From Longitalea arenae (GTDB taxonomy: Bacteria > Bacteroidota > Bacteroidia > Chitinophagales > Chitinophagaceae): a stretch of 64,000 nucleotides of DNA. Positions within the stretch are counted from its first letter, which is position 1. Each line of letters starts with the position of its first letter. This document shows, piece after piece, positions 8,646 to 17,167 of this stretch. The stretch is taken from assembly GCF_016924755.1 (NCBI RefSeq), contig NZ_JAFFJX010000006.1, positions 62,001-126,000 on the forward strand. The letters run 5' to 3'. Both the position numbers and the translations under genes were made by a program. Below the pieces are notes generated by a model. The model searched no databases and was not told where the DNA came from. It worked only from the letters and a program-made list of their open reading frames with translations.

Positions 8646-9191
8646 CTACTTCTTCGCCCCGGCGTCTTTAGCGGGTGGCGTAATACCCAGTTTCTTGTAA
8701 ACAAGCGGTAAAATATCATCGGCGGCAGGAAAAGAGATCAATTGTTCTTTGGGCAGAATATAAGCATACCCGTTCTCTTTGGCTACAGCCTGTGAAGTGG
8801 TGACGGCTTTCTCCTGGATAGGGGCCAGCAGTTCCTGCTCGTGCTGATTCATCATCTGTTGGGCTTCCTGGTTAACGAAATTGGTCCACTTAATATATAA
8901 CTCGTTTAACTCTTTCTTCTTTACTTCTTTCATGGCAGGGGTCCATTTTGCAGAATCAGCTGCGTAGCTTTTTTGCTTATCCATAAACGCCTGTTGGTAA
9001 TCATTACCCTGTTGAACCAGCGCTTTCTGGTAATCCTGCATATCTGTCTGGGCCTTTTTGTATTCTGGCATGGCGCTGACCAGTTCCTGCAGGCTGATAT
9101 AACCTATCTTATGTTGTGCATTTCCCTGGAATGCATTGGCCAGCAGGCCAATAGTAAAAATTAACACAATCGCTACAAATTGCCTTTTCAT
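8646..9191 (-). CDS. OmpH/Skp family periplasmic chaperone
   Basis: The 181-residue product has a signal peptide ending near residue 26 (GNAQ). The KIGYISLQELVSAMPEYKKA start follows, typical of OmpH/Skp proteins, then a long helical region rich in Gln, Lys and Glu that would form the coiled-coil tentacles. Skp-type chaperones bind unfolded outer-membrane proteins in the periplasm. The C-terminal strand region GYAYILPKEQLISF is also in family order. The gene stands alone, away from bamA. A TATTTTTG -7 candidate lies upstream on the minus strand at 9218-9225. Confidence 0.85.
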   Translation of the reverse strand: MKRQFVAIVLIFTIGLLANAFQGNAQHKIGYISLQELVSAMPEYKKAQTDMQDYQKALVQQGNDYQQAFMDKQKSYAADSAKWTPAMKEVKKKELNELYIKWTNFVNQEAQQMMNQHEQELLAPIQEKAVTTSQAVAKENGYAYILPKEQLISFPAADDILPLVYKKLGITPPAKDAGAKK

Positions 9192-9217
9192 ATACGTGGG
9201 TTTAAGTTATAGAGCCG

Positions 9218-9225
9218 CAAAAATA
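9218..9225 (-). promoter_or_regulatory. Candidate -7 box for the OmpH gene
   Basis: On the minus strand TATTTTTG matches TAnnTTTG, with TTTC instead of TTTG nineteen bases upstream. It is about 30 bases before the OmpH start. Confidence 0.4.
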
Positions 9226-9273
9226 GGCGAATCGCTGCTTTCCGGAAAAAAACAGGCTGATTTAATTATTGCG

Positions 9274-10467
9274 TTATGACAATACTTTTTCGCTGATCTT
9301 ACCCGTTTGTTTATTCTTCAGGATCACTTTTTTAGCGCCGTAATGGGTCACTTCTTCCTTTACCAGGTAATGATCGGCATCGTACTCGGTAAGGTGGCTG
9401 TCTTTGGTAACGCCGGTTCTGCCCCGCCAGATCTCGAGCTGTACAGGTTCCCACTGTTTGCTTTTGGCCGAGCGGTAGGCGGCATCGAGGATACAGTTCA
9501 CCACATAGCCGTCATAAAAAGTCTCTTTTGGGTCCCGGCCGCCTTCCAGGGCATTGAACATATCCATGAACATATGGTTATAACCCAGTTCATTCAATTC
9601 ATCGCCTACCGGAAATAACCAACCGGTATTGCTTTCGGCTTTTTCGGCCACATAATCGGCGCCCTTTCCAGTAGTGAACATATCGAAGCCGGTGCGCAGG
9701 AAGCTGTTGATCCAGATGGTGCCCTCAGAGCCCATCACTTCATCGCGCAGGTCGAGCCCGCCACGGAAGGTCCAGCTTACTTCAAACTGACCAATGGCGC
9801 CGTTCTCGTATTTTACCAGTCCGATCGCATGATCTTCCGCATCGATGGGTTTTACCTGGGTATCGGCCCAGCACATCACTTCTACCGGTTTAATGTCTTT
9901 ACCAATATAGCTGCGGGTGATCTCCACGCAATGGCAACCGAGGTCAAGAATGCAACCACCGCCGGCCTGTTCCATATCCCAAAACCAGTCGCTGTGCGGA
10001 CCAGGATGGGTTTCTCTTGATTTGGCCCATAAGATCCGGCCCAGCGCCCCGTTTTTCACACTCTCCATGGCCTTGATGAACTTGGGCGTATATACGAGGT
10101 CTTCGAGGTATCCGTTGAAAATACCGGCCTGTTCAACGGCCTGCAGCATACGTTTGGCTTCTTCACCATTGCGGCCCAGGGGTTTGGTGGTCATTACTGC
10201 CTTGCGGTGTTTGCAGCAAAGTAGTACAGCCGCTTCGTGCAGGTTATTCGGCAGGGAAATACAAACGATATCAACATCAGGATGCGCTATGGCTTCCTCC
10301 ATATCGGTCGTATAATGCGCTACGTTGTAATCTTCGGCAAATTTCCTGGCGCTTTCAGTGCGGCGGGAATAGATACTTACGATCTTGTCGCGGCTTCTGT
10401 ATCCCTGCAGGGAGTCGGCATAAAAGCGGCCAATGAAGCCTGAACCTAGCATTGCAATCCTAGCCAT
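9274..10467 (-). CDS. Gfo/Idh/MocA family oxidoreductase
   Basis: The 397-residue product starts with a Rossmann NAD(P)-binding loop, MLGSGFIGRFYADSL. It has the TTKPLGRNGEEAKRM segment near residue 93, where the lysine of the [EK]KP motif is expected, and a C-terminal alpha/beta domain with GGGCILDLGCHCVEITRSYIG that carries the usual catalytic His region. Family members oxidise, reduce or isomerise sugars and cyclitols. It lies downstream of, and on the same strand as, an MFS permease but is separated by over 400 bases of repeats, so a joint sugar or nucleoside role is inference. The exact substrate is unknown. Confidence 0.85.
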   Translation of the reverse strand: MARIAMLGSGFIGRFYADSLQGYRSRDKIVSIYSRRTESARKFAEDYNVAHYTTDMEEAIAHPDVDIVCISLPNNLHEAAVLLCCKHRKAVMTTKPLGRNGEEAKRMLQAVEQAGIFNGYLEDLVYTPKFIKAMESVKNGALGRILWAKSRETHPGPHSDWFWDMEQAGGGCILDLGCHCVEITRSYIGKDIKPVEVMCWADTQVKPIDAEDHAIGLVKYENGAIGQFEVSWTFRGGLDLRDEVMGSEGTIWINSFLRTGFDMFTTGKGADYVAEKAESNTGWLFPVGDELNELGYNHMFMDMFNALEGGRDPKETFYDGYVVNCILDAAYRSAKSKQWEPVQLEIWRGRTGVTKDSHLTEYDADHYLVKEEVTHYGAKKVILKNKQTGKISEKVLS

Positions 10468-10790
10468 ATGTGTTGGTTTGTTGTTTGTTGTTTGTGGTTT
10501 GTTGTTTTCTTCTGTTCGGCATTAAAAGCAATTCAGAAACCAGTTTATTGTTTATTGTTTTTGGTTTATCGTTGTCTTCTGTTCGGCCTCAAAAGCAATT
10601 TCAACTTTACGAAAACCGGTTTGTGGTTTGTGGTCTGTGGTTTGTGGTTGTCTTCTGTTCGGCCTCAAAAGCAATTTCGAATTTCCGCCACCTAAAACCA
10701 GTTTATTGTTTATTGTTTTTGGTTTATCGTTGTCTTCTGTTCGGCCTCAAAAGCAATTTCGAATTTCCGTTCAGCGAAAACCAGTTATAT
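10468..10790. repeat. Composite direct repeat, four copies, with 7-bp GGTTTGT/GTTTATT tracts
   Basis: Four copies of a module are seen. Each has a G/T-rich tract of 7-mers (GGTTTGT or GTTTATT) followed by a conserved segment GTCTTCTGTTCGGCCTCAAA and its continuation. The conserved segments begin near 10508, 10574, 10649 and 10731. A block of about 60 bases is essentially identical between about 10541-10602 and 10698-10759. Forward open frames through here (LLFIVFGLSLSS repeats) are by-products of the repeat. Confidence 0.85.
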
Positions 10791-10825
10791 TGTTATGGTT
10801 TATGTTCCAGGGTGCAAGGTTTGCC

Positions 10826-10893
10826 TGTAACTTGTAACCTGTAACCTGTAACCTGTAACCTGTAACCTATAACTTGTAACCTGTAACCTGTAA
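10826..10893. repeat. 7-bp tandem array (CCTGTAA family)
   Basis: About nine nearly perfect CCTGTAA units run up to the stop codon of the MFS permease gene on the minus strand. The same unit appears, with an inverted partner, near 35103-35200 and 55985-56095. Confidence 0.9.
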
Positions 10894-10895
10894 CG

Positions 10896-12128
10896 TTATT
10901 TGCCGATCTGCGTCTTCCTTTCTTTAAATGTAACTATAAAGAACAGCAATACCGCCGCGGCGAAAACACAGGGCAGCCACCAGAAGTTTTGCCATTGCTG
11001 CAAACCAAGGGCTTTGGATGTGCCCAGAAAGCTATTGAAAACGATACCTGCTATTTGAGCGCCTACCAGCATCCCTACACCGTAGGTTACAAATACAATA
11101 AGCCCCTGCGCCTGTGCCCTGATGAGCGCATTCGCTTTTTTGTCAACGTAGATCTGTCCGGTCACAAAGAAGAAATCATAACAGATCCCATGCAGGGCGA
11201 TACCGGTCAGGATCATCCAGCTTACCTGGTCGGGAGCGCCCAATGCAAACAAGGCATAACGCAGCACCCAGGCCAACATCCCGGCGGCCAGCATCCATTT
11301 AACCCCCAGGCGCACGAAAAAGAAAGGCATCAGGAGCATGAACAGCGTTTCAGAGACCTGTCCAACCGTTTGCGTTGCCGCAATATTTTTGAACTGAACC
11401 CCTTCGAGGAACAATTGGGTGAAGTTATAGTAAGCCGCCAGCGGAATACAGATCAGGAAGGAACTGATCAGGAAAATAAAGAAGGAGGGACTGGCCAGCT
11501 GCTTAAATGCATCCACACCGATAATGCTGCTGGCCGACACTTTCCGGCCCGCGGCAGGCGGTGGGGTATTGGGTAAAAAGAAACTGAAGATGCCCAGCAA
11601 AAGACTTGCCGTTGCGGTCATATACAAAGGCATGGCGGTTTGCTCAGGCTTTATATTTCCGGCAACGAAATTGCCCAGCACAAAACTGATGATCAAACCG
11701 GCTACGATCCAGCCAACCGTACCAAACACGCGGATCAAGGGAAATTCTTTCTCCTGGTCGCTCATTTTATGAAAGCAGATCGTATTGGCCAAACTCATGG
11801 TTGGCATGTAACATAGATTATAGGCCAGCAATAACAAAATGAATAAAACCGGACTACCGGTTGCCGAAGGCGTAAGGAACATGAACACTGCTCCTAAGAT
11901 ATGCAGGGTGCCTAACACTTTTTGGGTGGCAAAAAAACGATCGGCGATCAATCCTACGAAGAAGGGGGCAACAATAGCAGCAATGGGATTTACCGTATAT
12001 GGCCAGTGGGTCAAATTAGCCATATCATGATTACTCATATAAACACCAATGGTCGTATACCAGGAGCCCCAGATAAAGAATTCCAGGAACATCATTACAG
12101 AAAGTTGAGCGCGCAGTGCAGCTTTCAT
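10896..12128 (-). CDS. MFS transporter, nucleoside:H+ symporter (NupG/XapB) type
   Basis: The 410-residue protein has about twelve membrane segments and the LSVMMFLEFFIWGSWYTTIG N-terminus typical of the nucleoside-permease family within the major facilitator superfamily. LIRVFGTVGWIVAGL in the middle and the charged loop LIADRFFATQKVLG after the second helix also fit. It would import nucleosides or related sugars with protons. It is divergent from the MarR-hut unit, and the 219-base gap holds a perfect palindrome near the regulator start, so shared control is possible but not shown. Confidence 0.85.
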   Translation of the reverse strand: MKAALRAQLSVMMFLEFFIWGSWYTTIGVYMSNHDMANLTHWPYTVNPIAAIVAPFFVGLIADRFFATQKVLGTLHILGAVFMFLTPSATGSPVLFILLLLAYNLCYMPTMSLANTICFHKMSDQEKEFPLIRVFGTVGWIVAGLIISFVLGNFVAGNIKPEQTAMPLYMTATASLLLGIFSFFLPNTPPPAAGRKVSASSIIGVDAFKQLASPSFFIFLISSFLICIPLAAYYNFTQLFLEGVQFKNIAATQTVGQVSETLFMLLMPFFFVRLGVKWMLAAGMLAWVLRYALFALGAPDQVSWMILTGIALHGICYDFFFVTGQIYVDKKANALIRAQAQGLIVFVTYGVGMLVGAQIAGIVFNSFLGTSKALGLQQWQNFWWLPCVFAAAVLLFFIVTFKERKTQIGK

Positions 12129-12298
12129 ATTTGCAGGTTATATTTTTTTCAGGAATCGCTTGGATTTCGGTTTAAAGATATTGTTTCTGATCTTTTCAAA
12201 CACATTTAAGATTGATAAATACCAGTAAACTGATGAAGCTCGAAAATTACAACAAAAATGTATTAGCAGGCTCTGGTTCAACAGCGGTTGATTTATAT

Positions 12299-12328
12299 TT
12301 TGATTTATGAACAGTATTTGTACATTTG
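12299..12328 (+). promoter_or_regulatory. Promoter of the marR-hutH unit
   Basis: TTTG at 12299-12302 and TACATTTG at 12321-12328 with an 18-base spacer match the Bacteroidota -33/-7 consensus. The regulator ATG at 12348 follows 19 bases later. Confidence 0.7.
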
Positions 12329-12344
12329 TATAAGTACTTATACA
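12327..12344. promoter_or_regulatory. Perfect 18-bp palindrome, likely MarR operator
   Basis: TGTATAAGTACTTATACA is a perfect inverted repeat. It starts inside the -7 box and covers the expected transcription start, four bases before the regulator ATG. MarR dimers commonly bind such 16-20 bp palindromes and repress their own promoter, so autoregulation is the natural reading. The operator role is inferred. Confidence 0.65.
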
Positions 12345-12347
12345 TTT

Positions 12348-12836
12348 ATGAGTTTTTACCAGTCATTGGGATTTTTGGTATTTGGCAGCAGGTTGCGCCG
12401 GTTAAGCGAAGCCTTTCTGGCCGATGTGAACAAGATCTATGCATCGCATGAGCTGTCGTTCGATGCCGCATGGTTTCCGGTCTTTTATATTTTATCGCGG
12501 CAGGAAACGGTCTCCATCAGGGATATCTCAGATGAACTGGGCATTTCGCATTCGGCCGTAAGCCAGCTTGTAAGCAGCCTGCAACAGAAAGGGCTCATCA
12601 AAACCACTACTGCAGACGATGATGCCCGTAAAAAAGTAGTGGCCTTTACCAGCAAAGGCAAAAAACTGCAACAACAGGTGCAGCCGGTATGGGATGCGCT
12701 GCAGCAGGCTATGGAAGCGCTGGTGCAGGAAGGCAGGCACAGCAAGACCATCTTATCGGCCATTGGAGAAATTGAACAGGGCCTGCAAAACGAATCAGTC
12801 TTTAACCGGGTGCAAAACATTTTGCATCATCAATGA
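12348..12836 (+). CDS. MarR family transcriptional regulator
   Basis: The 162-residue protein has the MarR winged-helix layout. A helix-turn-helix with VSIRDISDELGISHSAVSQLVSSL is at about residues 54-77, followed by the wing with TTADDDARKKVVAFTSKGK. The ATG at 12348 is chosen over the upstream frame start because the promoter and palindrome lie just before it. Its TGA overlaps the hutH ATG (ATGA), implying translational coupling and a role in histidine use. HutC repressors of other phyla are GntR-type, so a MarR in this place is notable. The effector is unknown; urocanate is a reasonable guess. Confidence 0.85.
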   Translation: MSFYQSLGFLVFGSRLRRLSEAFLADVNKIYASHELSFDAAWFPVFYILSRQETVSIRDISDELGISHSAVSQLVSSLQQKGLIKTTTADDDARKKVVAFTSKGKKLQQQVQPVWDALQQAMEALVQEGRHSKTILSAIGEIEQGLQNESVFNRVQNILHHQ

Positions 12837-14404
12837 ATTGTATGCAACAGGAGTTTAATTATGGTACCGACCAGTTAACGATTGGCAAGGCGCTGGCCAT
12901 TGCAGCCGGCTCCCTGAAAGGCGTATTGAATACCGCCACTATAAAAAAGATCCGGAAAAGCCAGCAGGATGTACAGGACATTGTAAACAACAATAAAACG
13001 GTTTACGGCGTCAATACCGGTTTTGGTGTGCTGGCCAATACACCGGTATCGGAAGAAGATACCCGCATTTTACAACATAAGATCTTACAGAGCCATAGCG
13101 TAGGCGTTGGGGAGCCCATTAAAACGGAAATTGCCAGGCTCATGCTCATTACCAAAGTGCATGCACTGGCGCAGGGATATTCAGGCGCTCAGCTCTTGAC
13201 CCTGCAACGGATTATATGGCATATTGAACAGGACGTTATTCCGGTAGTACCCGAAAAGGGCAGTGTAGGCGCCTCGGGTGATCTGGCGCCTTTGGCGCAT
13301 TTGTTCCTGCCCCTGATAGGACTTGGCGAGGTATTTTACCAGGGCAAGCGGCACCGCTCGCTGGATATATTACAGCAATTCGGGCTGGCCCCTATACAAC
13401 TGGGCCCCAAGGAAGGCCTGGCGCTTATAAACGGCACGCAATTCATTCTGTCATTTGCGGTAAAGGCCGTACAGCGTTTGCATTATTGTTTGGAAGCAGC
13501 AGATATCATTGGGGCCATGAGCCTGGAAGCCCTTACCGGCACCAAGGCGCCTTTTGACGAACGCCTGCACCGCCTGCGGCCATTTGCCGGCAATGAACTG
13601 GTTGCCCAGCGCCTGCGATTGTTATTACACCAAAGCGATATCATGCAAAGCCATGTTGATTGCGGCCGGGTGCAGGACCCTTACAGTTTGCGCTGCATGC
13701 CCCAGGTACATGGCGCCAGCCGCAATGCCTGGTTACATTTGAAACAACTCACCGAAATTGAATTGAACTCGGTAACCGATAATCCGATCATCTTAAGCGC
13801 CGATGATACCATCAGCGGTGGCAATTTTCACGGACAACCATTGGCGTTGCCGCTCGATTATGCCTGTATAGCAGCGGCCGAGGCGGGGAATATCTCAGAC
13901 CGCCGCTGTTACCTGTTACTGGAAGGAAAATGGGGATTACCCATGTTGCTGATGAGAAATGTAGGTTTGAACAGTGGCTTTATGATACCGCAATACACCA
14001 CAGCCGCCCTGGTAACAGAAAATAAGACCCTGTGTTTTCCGGCCAGTGCCGACAGCATTCCTACCTCATTGGGACAGGAAGATCATGTGAGCATGGGCAG
14101 CATCAGTGGCCGCAAACTGAACCAGGTGCTCGACAACCTGGAATATATCTTGGCGATCGAACTGTTAAGCGCATGCCAGGCCATTGAGTTCAGGCGGCCC
14201 CTGAAAAGCAGTGAGATCCTGGAATCGGCACATGACTATGTGCGTCAGTTTGTAAGTTTTGCAGAAGAGGACAGAATTTTTGCTGAAGATATTGACAAGA
14301 TAAAACGGCTCATCAGCGATTTTTCGTTTGTGGAACATTGTAATGAACTGGCGAAATTGAAGAAGATCAATTTAAATGAAGGCTTTGAGGCGTTTGGGCT
14401 ATGA
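12833..14404 (+). CDS. hutH: Histidine ammonia-lyase
   Basis: The 523-residue enzyme removes ammonia from histidine to give urocanate, the first step of histidine degradation. It contains [14 protein letters not shown], where Ala147-Ser148-Gly149 would cyclise to the MIO electrophile, and the YGVNTGFG active-site loop near residue 58. Length and motif order match HutH and not the longer eukaryotic PAL. The start overlaps the marR stop. A short gap leads into hutU, so marR, hutH and hutU probably form one operon. HutH and tyrosine ammonia-lyase are close relatives; the hut context supports histidine as substrate. Confidence 0.93.
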   Translation: MNCMQQEFNYGTDQLTIGKALAIAAGSLKGVLNTATIKKIRKSQQDVQDIVNNNKTVYGVNTGFGVLANTPVSEEDTRILQHKILQSHSVGVGEPIKTEIARLMLITKVHALAQGYSGAQLLTLQRIIWHIEQDVIPVVPEKGSVGASGDLAPLAHLFLPLIGLGEVFYQGKRHRSLDILQQFGLAPIQLGPKEGLALINGTQFILSFAVKAVQRLHYCLEAADIIGAMSLEALTGTKAPFDERLHRLRPFAGNELVAQRLRLLLHQSDIMQSHVDCGRVQDPYSLRCMPQVHGASRNAWLHLKQLTEIELNSVTDNPIILSADDTISGGNFHGQPLALPLDYACIAAAEAGNISDRRCYLLLEGKWGLPMLLMRNVGLNSGFMIPQYTTAALVTENKTLCFPASADSIPTSLGQEDHVSMGSISGRKLNQVLDNLEYILAIELLSACQAIEFRRPLKSSEILESAHDYVRQFVSFAEEDRIFAEDIDKIKRLISDFSFVEHCNELAKLKKINLNEGFEAFGL

Positions 14405-14453
14405 TAGAAAAGAAAGTGGTAAATTTAAAAAAGCGATTCAAATCTTATCACCG

Positions 14454-16124
14454 ATGGTTATAACATACGACGCAACCAAATACAAAACACCTACCGGTTC
14501 GCAATTGACCTGTAAAGGCTGGATCCAGGAAGCGGCATTACGCATGCTGTTAAATAACCTCGCCCCTGCAGTGGCAGAAAGGCCTGATGAACTGATCGTA
14601 TATGGCGGGCGGGGAAAAGCAGCACGCAATTTTGAAGCGCTGGATATGATCATTCAATCATTAAAAGACCTGAATGATGATGAAACCCTGTTGATCCAGA
14701 GTGGTAAACCAGTAGGTATTTTGCCCACGCATCGCAATGCACCGCGGGTATTGATCTCGAACTCGCAACTCGTTCCCAACTGGGCCAACTGGCAGCATTT
14801 TGATGAACTGGAAAAAAAAGGCCTGATGATGTACGGCCAAATGACCGCCGGGTCATGGATCTACATCGGCAGCCAGGGCATTGTACAGGGCACGTATGAA
14901 ACCTATGCGGCAGCAGCCAATAAACATTTTAACGGCACCCTGAAAGGCAGATTGAATGTAACAGCCGGTTTGGGCGGAATGGGAGGCGCACAACCCTTGG
15001 CCATAACCATGAACGAAGGCGTAGCGCTTATCGCGGAAGTGGAAGAATGGCGGATTGACAAACGGATTGAAACAAAATACCTCGATGTAAAAATTACTGG
15101 TATCGATGCGGCTATTGACCGGGCGCTGGAAGCAAAACAAAAAGGAGAAACACTTTCAATAGGTGTGTTATGTAATGCAGTACATCTCTTAGAACGCCTC
15201 GTGGAAAGAAATATTGTTCCGGATACACTTACAGATCAAACCTCTGCGCATGATCCGCTGATCGGGTACTGGCCGCATGAAATCTCCTATGAACAGGCGA
15301 AGATCCTACGAACGCAAAACCCCGATCAATATATTAGTTATGCGTACAACTCCATGTACCGTCACGTGCAGCTGATGCTCGAATTACAGGAAAAAGGCGC
15401 CGTCACTTTCGATTATGGCAATAATATTCGGGCCCGGGCCAGGGAAAAAGGATTGGCAAACGCATTCGACTTCCCGGGCTTTGTTCCGGCTTATATACGT
15501 CCCCTGTTCTGCGAAGGCAAAGGCCCTTTCCGCTGGGCGGCATTAAGCGGCGATCCGAACGATATAGCCATAACAGATGAAGTTATTGGTAAGATGTTCC
15601 CCGAAAACCGATCATTGCACCGCTGGCTGAAACTGGCCAAAGAAAAAATTGCATTCCAGGGATTGCCCGCGCGCATCTGCTGGCTGGGGCAGGGCGAAAG
15701 AGAAAAAGCCGGCCTTGCCTTTAATGAGCTCGTAAAAACAGGAAAGGTGAAGGCGCCCATTGTCATTGGCCGTGACCATCTGGATACCGGTTCTGTAGCA
15801 TCACCCAACCGCGAAACGGAAGCTATGCCCGATGGCAGTGATGCAGTAGCAGACTGGCCGATCCTGAATGCATTGGTGAATACGGCAGGAGGCGCCAGCT
15901 GGGTAAGTTTACATCATGGCGGTGGTGTGGGCATGGGCTATAGTATTCATGCAGGTATGGTGATCGTTGCTGACGGAACAGATGACGCAGCTTTACGTTT
16001 GGGACGTGTTTTGCGCAACGATCCGGGTATGGGTGTTATACGACATGCAGACGCGGGATACGACCTTGCAAAAGAAACTTCCATAAAATTTGGTCTCGAT
16101 TTAAAAAAACGGTTTCACAGATAA
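14454..16124 (+). CDS. hutU: Urocanate hydratase
   Basis: The product of 556 residues from the ATG at 14454 converts urocanate to imidazolone propionate with NAD+ as electrophile. Family landmarks are [19 protein letters not shown] at the N-terminus, the [14 protein letters not shown] glycine-rich NAD-binding region, [13 protein letters not shown], and the C-terminal [19 protein letters not shown] loop. The frame is open upstream to 14376, which would overlap hutH by 29 bases; the 14454 start gives the usual family length. It follows hutH by 49 bases in the same operon. No terminator is obvious directly after it. Confidence 0.93.
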   Translation: MVITYDATKYKTPTGSQLTCKGWIQEAALRMLLNNLAPAVAERPDELIVYGGRGKAARNFEALDMIIQSLKDLNDDETLLIQSGKPVGILPTHRNAPRVLISNSQLVPNWANWQHFDELEKKGLMMYGQMTAGSWIYIGSQGIVQGTYETYAAAANKHFNGTLKGRLNVTAGLGGMGGAQPLAITMNEGVALIAEVEEWRIDKRIETKYLDVKITGIDAAIDRALEAKQKGETLSIGVLCNAVHLLERLVERNIVPDTLTDQTSAHDPLIGYWPHEISYEQAKILRTQNPDQYISYAYNSMYRHVQLMLELQEKGAVTFDYGNNIRARAREKGLANAFDFPGFVPAYIRPLFCEGKGPFRWAALSGDPNDIAITDEVIGKMFPENRSLHRWLKLAKEKIAFQGLPARICWLGQGEREKAGLAFNELVKTGKVKAPIVIGRDHLDTGSVASPNRETEAMPDGSDAVADWPILNALVNTAGGASWVSLHHGGGVGMGYSIHAGMVIVADGTDDAALRLGRVLRNDPGMGVIRHADAGYDLAKETSIKFGLDLKKRFHR

Positions 16125-16257
16125 AATAATTTTTCTATTTTGTTGCGGATACCACCGACCCAACCGGAAAAAATGGTATTTATACGATGACAAAATATCT
16201 CAGTGATCTGTACGTTGTAGCAGGTATGAGATAAACTTTGTATGAAAAATCCGAATT

Positions 16258-16836
16258 ATGAAAACAACCATTTCCTTGCTCCTTTTTGCCCTAGTAGCCA
16301 GCACAGCGTTTTCCCAGGCCAAAGTAGGCCTGAAGATCATTCAGAATGGAGCTGCCGTAACCCCAGTTAACGGAGAATATGAATTAAAGAAAGCCCCCTT
16401 TGCCGTTGAATTCACTTTTGATGTTAATGCCTACGATGGCCTGTTCGTAAATGCCGATTTTACCGACGCAGTTTACAAAACAGCCGACAAAGCCTCTTTA
16501 CCCGACCTGCAAGACATTCCCTACAAAGTTGTAAAGGAAGAAAACTTCAACACCAACAAACAAATTGCTGTTGCGGCTGACAACTGGTCATTCTGGTATT
16601 ACAATAAAGCTACCAACGAATACCGGTTCGACAGAGATATCAAAACGGTAGATGCCAATACGGTAACAGCTACCAGAACCATTGAACAGGTTTATTTTCC
16701 TGTGAAAGAAAAAACATTGAAAATTGCTGAGCTCACCGAACCCCTGTATTTATTTTTCCTGGTTACCAACCCTTATAACCAACGCGGCGTGGTTAGAGAG
16801 TTATACCGTCAGAAAATGAAACTGAATTTCAAATAA
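16258..16836 (+). CDS. Secreted protein of unknown function
   Basis: The 192-residue product starts with a clear signal peptide (MKTTISLLLFALVASTAFSQ) and then has mainly polar, beta-type sequence with no cysteine and no motif I recognise. It would be exported to the periplasm or beyond. It lies between hutU and the trehalose gene, with 133 bases upstream and a terminator downstream, so it may be the last gene of the hutHU transcript or a unit of its own. A link to histidine use is not supported beyond position. Confidence 0.7.
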   Translation: MKTTISLLLFALVASTAFSQAKVGLKIIQNGAAVTPVNGEYELKKAPFAVEFTFDVNAYDGLFVNADFTDAVYKTADKASLPDLQDIPYKVVKEENFNTNKQIAVAADNWSFWYYNKATNEYRFDRDIKTVDANTVTATRTIEQVYFPVKEKTLKIAELTEPLYLFFLVTNPYNQRGVVRELYRQKMKLNFK

Positions 16837-17167
16837 GGCAAAGGAACATACAACATTAAAGGGAGATAGAGCGTCGCTCTTTATCTCCTTTTCTTTTTTC
16901 AATATGCCATGCTGAGATCAGGTGCCCGAAGTACAAAGCAGGAAATACGAAATACACGCGCTTCCCGGGTCTTAGTTCCAACTTCACAGTCTTCCCTCTT
17001 AAGAGCAACATTAAAAGCACATTACAATCTCTTAAAATCAATCGGTTCGCTCAACTTTTCTCCCTCATTGGCATTATAATTTCTTTAATAATCCACCAAC
17101 GGAACCGGGCCTGAAAGTTTAAAAACTGGCAAGCCCTGTTATTATTCATTGGTTTACTGTTTATTCT
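16837..17167. other. Gap with terminator, otherwise no feature seen
   Basis: After the terminator at 16857-16900 the gap to the trehalose gene shows no repeat array, no RNA gene and no convincing promoter. A minus-strand frame of 61 codons here has no start context or family features and is not called. Confidence 0.5.
16857..16900 (+). terminator. Intrinsic terminator after the secreted protein gene
   Basis: AAAGGGAGATAGAGC pairs with GCTCTTTATCTCCTTTT around a three-base loop, with one small bulge, followed by a T-rich tail. Confidence 0.75.

Noticed and set aside
10470-10844. Plus-strand frames in the composite repeat
   Set aside because: The frames only reflect repeated G/T-rich DNA; the same peptide appears in other frames of each copy.
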